In this document: positions 6,246-10,971 of the stretch, piece by piece
How positions within the stretch are numbered: position 1 is the stretch's first letter
Layout of the letters: every line of letters starts with the position of its first letter
NCBI GenBank assembly: GCA_900550925.1
Contig: URTU01000066.1
Span: 1-10,971 of the forward strand
Direction of reading: 5' to 3'
Length of the DNA stretch: 10,971 nt
From: an uncultured Alistipes sp.
GTDB lineage: Bacteria; Bacteroidota; Bacteroidia; Bacteroidales; Rikenellaceae
The notes under the pieces: model-generated
Told to the model about the DNA's origin: nothing
Databases searched by the model: none
Seen by the model: only the letters and a program-made list of their open reading frames with translations
Position numbers and translations under genes: made by a program

Positions 6246-8074
6246 CGGAGTCGAGAGAGGGCTATATGCGGATGCGGACACTGCAGGCAATTGTTCTGTT
6301 GCTTGTGGTGGTTATGCTGGGCCGGCTGTTCTACATCCAGGTGGTCGATGACCGTTACAAGGAGATGGCGGCCAACAATGCCTTGCGCCATGAGGTTCAG
6401 TACCCGCCGCGCGGCGAGGTGTTCGACCGTAACGGCGAATACCTGGTTCAGAGCCGCGAGTGCTACGACCTGATGGTGATTTACAGCGAGATCGACAAGC
6501 ATGGGTTCGATACCGTGCGCATGTGCGACGTGCTGGGACTTTCGCGCGGGAAACTCGAAAAAGAGCTGGCCAATGCCCGGATGCGCCCCCGTGCGCCCCG
6601 CGTCGTGACCAACTATATTTCGAAAGAGGACAAACTCCGTTTCGACGAGTGCAATTTCCGCGGTTTCTATACGGTCTACCGCACCGTGCGCCACTACCCC
6701 CGCCAGATCGGAGGCAACCTGCTGGGCTATGTGGGCGAGGTGACGCCCAACATGCTCAAACGCTACCCCTCCTACAAGGCGGGTGACTACGTGGGCATCA
6801 GCGGCGTGGAGTCGGCCTATGAACCCGAACTGCGCGGCACGAAGGGGGTCAAGGTTCTCGAACGCGACACGCACGGCGCCATCAAGGGCTCCTACATGAA
6901 CGGGATGTACGACTCGCTGCCCGTCCCGGGCAGCTATCTTGTCAGTACGATCGACGCCCGGCTGCAGCTGCTCGGCGAGGAGTTGATGCGGGGCAAGGTG
7001 GGGGCCGCCGTGGCGATCGAGCCTTCGACGGGCGAGATCCTGATGATGGTCTCCTCGCCGACCTATGACCCCGACGAGCTGGTGGGGCGTGAGCGCGGCA
7101 ACCACTACATGGAGCTGCTGCGCAACAAGCGCCAGCCGCTCTACAACCGGGCCGTGCAGTCGAAATTCTACCCGCCCGGCTCGACCTTCAAGATCGTGCA
7201 GGGGCTCATCGGACTGCAGGAGGGGGTGCTCAAACCCTCGGATCTGCATGAATGCCACGGAGGCTATCAGGTCGGCCGCCGCAAGATGAAGTGCCACGCC
7301 CATCCGTCACCGATCGACCTGCGCTTCGCCGTGGCCACCTCGTGCAACGCCTACTTCTGCTATGTCTTCCGCGACATCCTCGACAATCCGAAATACGGGA
7401 ACGTCAAGGACGGATTCGATGTGTGGCGCAAATATGTCGAGAGTTTCGGCTTCGGCCGCAAGCTGGGCTCCGACTTCCTCGACGAGGGGAGCGGCTATGT
7501 TCCCGACCGGGCCTTCTACGACCGCACCTACCGCGGCTCATGGAATTCGCTGACGCTGCTCTCGCTGTCGATCGGTCAGGGCGAGCTGGGCTGCACGCCG
7601 CTCCAGCTGGCCAACCTCGCGGCGATCGTCGCCAACCGCGGCTACTACTACATTCCGCACATCGTCAAGCGGGTCGAGGGGCGTGATTCGCTCGACCGCC
7701 GCTTCTACGAACGGCATTACACGATGGTCGCGCCCGAGCATTTCGAGCCGATCGTCGAGGGCATGTGGCGGGGCGTGAACGTCGGCGGAACCTCGACGAT
7801 GGCGCGTCTCGACGGCTGGGATGTCTGCGGCAAGACGGGTACGGCCCAGAACCCCCACGGCGCCGACCACTCGACCTTCCTCTCGTTCGCGCCGAAGGAC
7901 AATCCGAAGATCGCCATCTCGGTCTATGTCGAGAACGGGCGCTGGGGCGCCTCGGCGGCCCTTCCCATCGCGAGCCTGCTCGAGGAGTACTATCTGACGG
8001 ACACGATCCGGCGGCCGGCTTTGCTGGAATATGTCAAGAATCTGAAAATCAGCTATCCGTATTATGACAAGTAA
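6242..8074 (+). CDS. mrdA: Penicillin-binding protein 2, elongasome transpeptidase
   Basis: PBP2 is the class B penicillin-binding protein that cross-links new lateral-wall peptidoglycan with RodA. The 610-residue product has one membrane helix (about 12-31), a pedestal or dimerisation region starting RHEVQYPPRGEVFDRNGEYL (about 49-68), and a C-terminal transpeptidase domain (about 250-595). All three catalytic motifs are present: STFK with nucleophile S314, S367-C-N, and KTG at 531-533. A Cys/His group, C338-H339, C351-H352, H354 and C368, lies between and within the motifs and may bind zinc. The start is set by the ATGA overlap with mreD, though M9 is a possible alternative. It overlaps rodA by 11 nt. 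From this gene onward ATA disappears for isoleucine (0 of 25), unlike the genes before it. Confidence 0.97.
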   Translation: MTESREGYMRMRTLQAIVLLLVVVMLGRLFYIQVVDDRYKEMAANNALRHEVQYPPRGEVFDRNGEYLVQSRECYDLMVIYSEIDKHGFDTVRMCDVLGLSRGKLEKELANARMRPRAPRVVTNYISKEDKLRFDECNFRGFYTVYRTVRHYPRQIGGNLLGYVGEVTPNMLKRYPSYKAGDYVGISGVESAYEPELRGTKGVKVLERDTHGAIKGSYMNGMYDSLPVPGSYLVSTIDARLQLLGEELMRGKVGAAVAIEPSTGEILMMVSSPTYDPDELVGRERGNHYMELLRNKRQPLYNRAVQSKFYPPGSTFKIVQGLIGLQEGVLKPSDLHECHGGYQVGRRKMKCHAHPSPIDLRFAVATSCNAYFCYVFRDILDNPKYGNVKDGFDVWRKYVESFGFGRKLGSDFLDEGSGYVPDRAFYDRTYRGSWNSLTLLSLSIGQGELGCTPLQLANLAAIVANRGYYYIPHIVKRVEGRDSLDRRFYERHYTMVAPEHFEPIVEGMWRGVNVGGTSTMARLDGWDVCGKTGTAQNPHGADHSTFLSFAPKDNPKIAISVYVENGRWGASAALPIASLLEEYYLTDTIRRPALLEYVKNLKISYPYYDK

Positions 8075-9506
8075 CCGCAGCAACGGCATATTCTACGGGG
8101 TGGACCTGGTGACGGTGATCCTCTACGTGCTGATCGTCATCGCCGGGTGGCTGTCGATCACGTCGGCCTCCTACGACGAGACTTCGCCCGCTCTCTTCTC
8201 CTTCTCGCACTTCTACATGAAACAGCTGGTGTGGGTCGGTGTGGCGTGGGCCGTGGCCGTTGTCGTGCTGCTGCTCGACGAACGGTTCTATCACATGTAC
8301 GCCTACCCGGCCTACTTCGTGGGGCTGGCGATGCTCGTGGCTGCGCTGCTGTTCGGCCGTGAGGTGAACGGCGCGAAGGCGTGGTTCGAGTTCGGTTCGT
8401 TCCGCGTGCAGCCCGTCGAGTTTGCCAAGATCGCCACGGCGCTGGCCCTGGCCCGTGTGATGAGCGAATATTCGTTCTCGATCAACCGGGTCGGGGACCT
8501 TTTCCGGGTGGGGATGGTCATCTGTACGCCGCTGCTCATCATCGTGCTGCAGAACGACACCGGATCGGGCATCGTCCTCGGTTCGTTCCTCTTCGTGCTC
8601 TACCGCGAGGGGCTGAACAAGTGGCTCTGCATTCCACTGCTGTTCATCGCCGCGCTGTTCATCTTCTCGTTCCTGCTTTCGCCGATGGTGCTGCTTGTGT
8701 CGCTCATCCTGGTATGCACGCTCTCGGAGGCGATGATGCACGGACAGTGGCGTTCGCGGATCATCTACCTGGCTTCGCTCGGGATGGGGAGCATCCTGCT
8801 GTGTCTGGTCATGGGGCTCATCGCCCCCGGGACGCTCGATCTCTACCACAGCCTGCTCATCGTCACGCTGCTTTCGCTGGTCGTGGTGGTCATCTATGCC
8901 TTCCGGGCCAACCTTTCGCACCTGTTCATCACACTGGGGCTCTTCGTCGGGTCGCTTGTCTTCCTGCCCACCACCGACTACATTTTCAACTCGATCCTCA
9001 AGGAGCACCAGCAGAACCGCATCTTGAGTTTCCTGGGCATCATCAACGACCCCCAGGGTGTGGATTACAACGTCAATCAGTCGAAGATCGCCATCGGCTC
9101 CGGCGGTTTCTGGGGCAAGGGCTTCCTCGAGGGGACGCAGATCAAGTACGGCTTCGTTCCCGAGCGCCATACCGATTTCATCTTCTGCACGGTAGGCGAG
9201 GAGTGGGGCTTCGTGGGCTCCGTGGTGGTGCTGACGCTGCTATGTATGCTGATCCTCCGGCTGATGCGCATGGGCGAACGGCAGCAGGAACCCTTCGGAC
9301 GGGTCTATTGCTACAGCGTGGCGTCGATCCTGCTCTTCCATGTCTTCGTCAATGTGGGCATGACCGTCGGCCTGATGCCCGTCATGGGCATCCCGCTTCC
9401 GTTCATGAGCTACGGAGGTTCGTCGCTCATTGCATTTACGATTCTGTTGTTCATCGCCGTGCGGCTCGATGCCTCGACGCGGCAATTCACCCTCAATAAA
9501 TTCTGA
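8064..9506 (+). CDS. rodA: RodA, SEDS-family peptidoglycan glycosyltransferase (long form)
   Basis: RodA polymerises lipid II into glycan strands at the elongasome, working with PBP2. The membrane protein has 480 residues, against 370 in E. coli. SEDS signatures include GAKAWFEFGSFRVQPVEFAK (103-122), NDTGSG (164-169), QSKIAIGSGGFWGKGFLEGT (339-358), PERHTDF (366-372) with D371 corresponding to the catalytic Asp, and GLMPVMGIPLPFMSYGGSS (436-454). The extra length lies between NDTGSG and HQQNRI (315-320): about 150 residues here against about 50 in E. coli, including roughly four additional hydrophobic segments (about 207-221, 236-253, 263-279, 286-303). The start ATG lies within the last 11 nt of mrdA, implying coupled translation. 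ATA is used once in 37 isoleucines. The presence of FVPERHTDFIF favours RodA over FtsW. Confidence 0.95.
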   Translation: MTSNRSNGIFYGVDLVTVILYVLIVIAGWLSITSASYDETSPALFSFSHFYMKQLVWVGVAWAVAVVVLLLDERFYHMYAYPAYFVGLAMLVAALLFGREVNGAKAWFEFGSFRVQPVEFAKIATALALARVMSEYSFSINRVGDLFRVGMVICTPLLIIVLQNDTGSGIVLGSFLFVLYREGLNKWLCIPLLFIAALFIFSFLLSPMVLLVSLILVCTLSEAMMHGQWRSRIIYLASLGMGSILLCLVMGLIAPGTLDLYHSLLIVTLLSLVVVVIYAFRANLSHLFITLGLFVGSLVFLPTTDYIFNSILKEHQQNRILSFLGIINDPQGVDYNVNQSKIAIGSGGFWGKGFLEGTQIKYGFVPERHTDFIFCTVGEEWGFVGSVVVLTLLCMLILRLMRMGERQQEPFGRVYCYSVASILLFHVFVNVGMTVGLMPVMGIPLPFMSYGGSSLIAFTILLFIAVRLDASTRQFTLNKF

Positions 9507-9511
9507 CCCAA

Positions 9512-10971
9512 ATGATTGCTTACAATCCCCGGGGCCTCGCTCCGCAGGAGGTCGCCGCCAGCCGCGAGCGGCACGGCGACAATGTCATCACGCCGCCGAA
9601 GGATGCTTCGGCCTGGCTGCTTTTGCTCGACAAGTTCCGCGATCCGATCATTCGGATTCTGCTCCTTGCCGCGGTGCTGTCGCTGGTTATCGGTTTCATC
9701 CACCGGGACTTCACCGAATCGATCGGCATCATCTGCGCGATCATCCTCGCCACGTGTGTCGGTTTCTGGTTCGAGTGGGACGCGCAGCGCCGTTTCCGGC
9801 GGTTGAACCAGGTGAACGACGACATTCCGGTGAAGGTGATGCGCGACGGTGCGATCCGTGAGATTCCGCGCCGGGAGGTCGTGGTCGGCGATGTGGTCTA
9901 CATCGAGAGCGGCGAGACGGTTCCGGCCGACGGCGAGCTGGTCGAAGCCGTGTCGCTGAAGATCAACGAATCGACCCTCACGGGCGAGCCCGAAGTGGAC
10001 AAAACGGTGGACGAAGCCCACTTCGATCCGGAGGCGACCTATCCGTCGAATGTCGTGATGCGCGGGACGACGGTGGCCGACGGCTATGGCGTGCTGGTGG
10101 TCACGGCCGTGGGTGACGGTACCGAGGCGGGCCGCGTTACCGAGCAATCGACCGTGCAGAACGACGAGCCCACCCCGCTGGACCGCCAGCTGACACGCCT
10201 TTCGCAACTGATCGGGCGGATCGGCATCGGACTTTCGATCCTGATCTTCTGTGTGATGGTCGGCAAGGCCCTTTTCTTCGGTGACCTGCTGCAGCAGGAC
10301 TGGCTGACGATTTCGCAACAGGTGCTCCACATCTTCATGATCTCGGTGGCCATCATCGTGATGTCGGTGCCCGAAGGTTTGCCGATGTCGATCACGCTGT
10401 CGCTGGCCATGTCCATGCGGCGGATGCTCAAGACGAACAACCTGGTGCGGAAGATGCATGCCTGCGAAACGATGGGCGCCGTGACGGTGATCTGTACAGA
10501 CAAGACCGGTACGCTGACGCAGAACAAGATGCACGTGCAGGAGCTGGTGCGTTACGACGCACTTCCGGAACATGATTTCGCCGAGGTCGTCGCCTTGAAT
10601 TCGACGGCGTTCCTCGATGCCGAGGGGCGCATCATCGGAAATCCGACCGAAGGCGCCCTGCTCGAGTGGCTGCGTGGTCGCGGCGAGGAGTACGAACCCT
10701 TGCGGCGCGGGGCGTCGATCGTCGATCGGCTGACCTTCTCGACCGAGCGCAAGTATATGGCAACGATCATCGAGAGCGGCGTCTCGGGCCGGCGCCTGCT
10801 CTGCGTGAAGGGTGCCCCGGAGATCGTGCGGGGCATGTGCGTGGCCGACGGGCTCGATGCCGAGGTGTCGGCCCGGCTGCTCGACTTTCAGAACCATGCC
10901 ATGCGTACGCTGGCCATCGCCTGGGCCGAGACATCCGAGACCGACTGCCTGCGGGCCGTGGCGGCCGGAGG
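9512..10971 (+). CDS. Calcium-type (P2) P-type ATPase, N-terminal 486 residues (cut by the window edge)
   Basis: This membrane pump uses ATP to move cations, probably calcium, out of the cytoplasm. From ATG at 9512 the frame is open to the edge for 486 codons, about half of a typical 850-900-residue protein. In order there are two N-terminal membrane helices (about 46-63 and 70-90), an actuator domain with TGEP (157-160), helices at about 238-256 and 272-296, the ion-site motif PEGLP (287-291), the phosphorylation site DKTGTLT with D330, and KGAPE (433-437) in the nucleotide domain. PEGLP in helix four favours a calcium or related P2-type pump over heavy-metal pumps, but the remaining ion-binding helices are outside the window. 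The common TGES is TGEP here, with the key Glu retained. The gene begins 5 nt after rodA stops, so it probably shares the elongasome transcript. No isoleucine uses ATA (0 of 36). Confidence 0.93.
   Translation, partial: MIAYNPRGLAPQEVAASRERHGDNVITPPKDASAWLLLLDKFRDPIIRILLLAAVLSLVIGFIHRDFTESIGIICAIILATCVGFWFEWDAQRRFRRLNQVNDDIPVKVMRDGAIREIPRREVVVGDVVYIESGETVPADGELVEAVSLKINESTLTGEPEVDKTVDEAHFDPEATYPSNVVMRGTTVADGYGVLVVTAVGDGTEAGRVTEQSTVQNDEPTPLDRQLTRLSQLIGRIGIGLSILIFCVMVGKALFFGDLLQQDWLTISQQVLHIFMISVAIIVMSVPEGLPMSITLSLAMSMRRMLKTNNLVRKMHACETMGAVTVICTDKTGTLTQNKMHVQELVRYDALPEHDFAEVVALNSTAFLDAEGRIIGNPTEGALLEWLRGRGEEYEPLRRGASIVDRLTFSTERKYMATIIESGVSGRRLLCVKGAPEIVRGMCVADGLDAEVSARLLDFQNHAMRTLAIAWAETSETDCLRAVAAG

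Noticed and set aside
8381..9499. A 372-codon plus-strand frame inside rodA.
   Set aside because: It is a shifted reading of rodA, whose own frame carries all SEDS motifs; the alternative product is Arg, His and Ala rich with no domain.
6137..10897. Long minus-strand open frames (6137-7303, 8049-9170, 9410-10897) opposite mrdA, rodA and the ATPase.
   Set aside because: All are mirror frames of well-supported genes, with low-complexity His, Arg, Gln and Asp-rich products and no family motifs.

Overview
The window looks like chromosomal core DNA from a GC-rich member of the Bacteroidales, most plausibly Alistipes or another Rikenellaceae. This rests on the gene order purH-mreB-mreC-mreD-mrdA-rodA, the Bacteroidota-style promoters (TTTG, about 20 nt, TAnnTTTG), the weak or absent Shine-Dalgarno sites before most genes, and a base composition too GC-rich for Bacteroides. 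I see no phage, insertion sequence, CRISPR array, tRNA or rRNA. The genus is an inference.

Layout. On the minus strand (1-1694) gpsA is followed by pgi with a 4-nt ATGA overlap; pgi runs off the left edge. A 257-bp divergent promoter region (1695-1951) separates them from a plus-strand series: purH (1952-3478), mreB (3536-4555), a 310-bp non-coding gap rich in inverted repeats (4556-4865), mreC (4866-5711), mreD (5724-6245), mrdA/PBP2 (6242-8074), rodA (8064-9506), and the first 486 codons of a calcium-type P-type ATPase (9512 to the right edge). From mreC onward the genes are 12 nt apart, overlapping, or 5 nt apart, so they probably form one transcript.

How the genes work together. MreB, MreC, MreD, PBP2 and RodA make up the elongasome. 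MreB filaments under the membrane organise MreC and MreD, which control the RodA glycosyltransferase and its partner PBP2 transpeptidase for lateral-wall peptidoglycan synthesis. purH makes IMP, gpsA makes glycerol-3-phosphate for phospholipids, and pgi feeds fructose-6-phosphate to glycolysis and amino-sugar synthesis.

Most of the window is ordinary and well conserved. The points that deserve a second look are the structured mreB-mreC gap, an abrupt loss of the isoleucine codon ATA at the start of mrdA (34 of 96 Ile codons upstream, 1 of 98 downstream, counted by hand), a RodA with roughly 100 extra membrane residues, a Cys/His cluster in PBP2, a possibly structured purH leader, and a cation-pump gene attached to the elongasome genes. 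I found no clearly new biological system.
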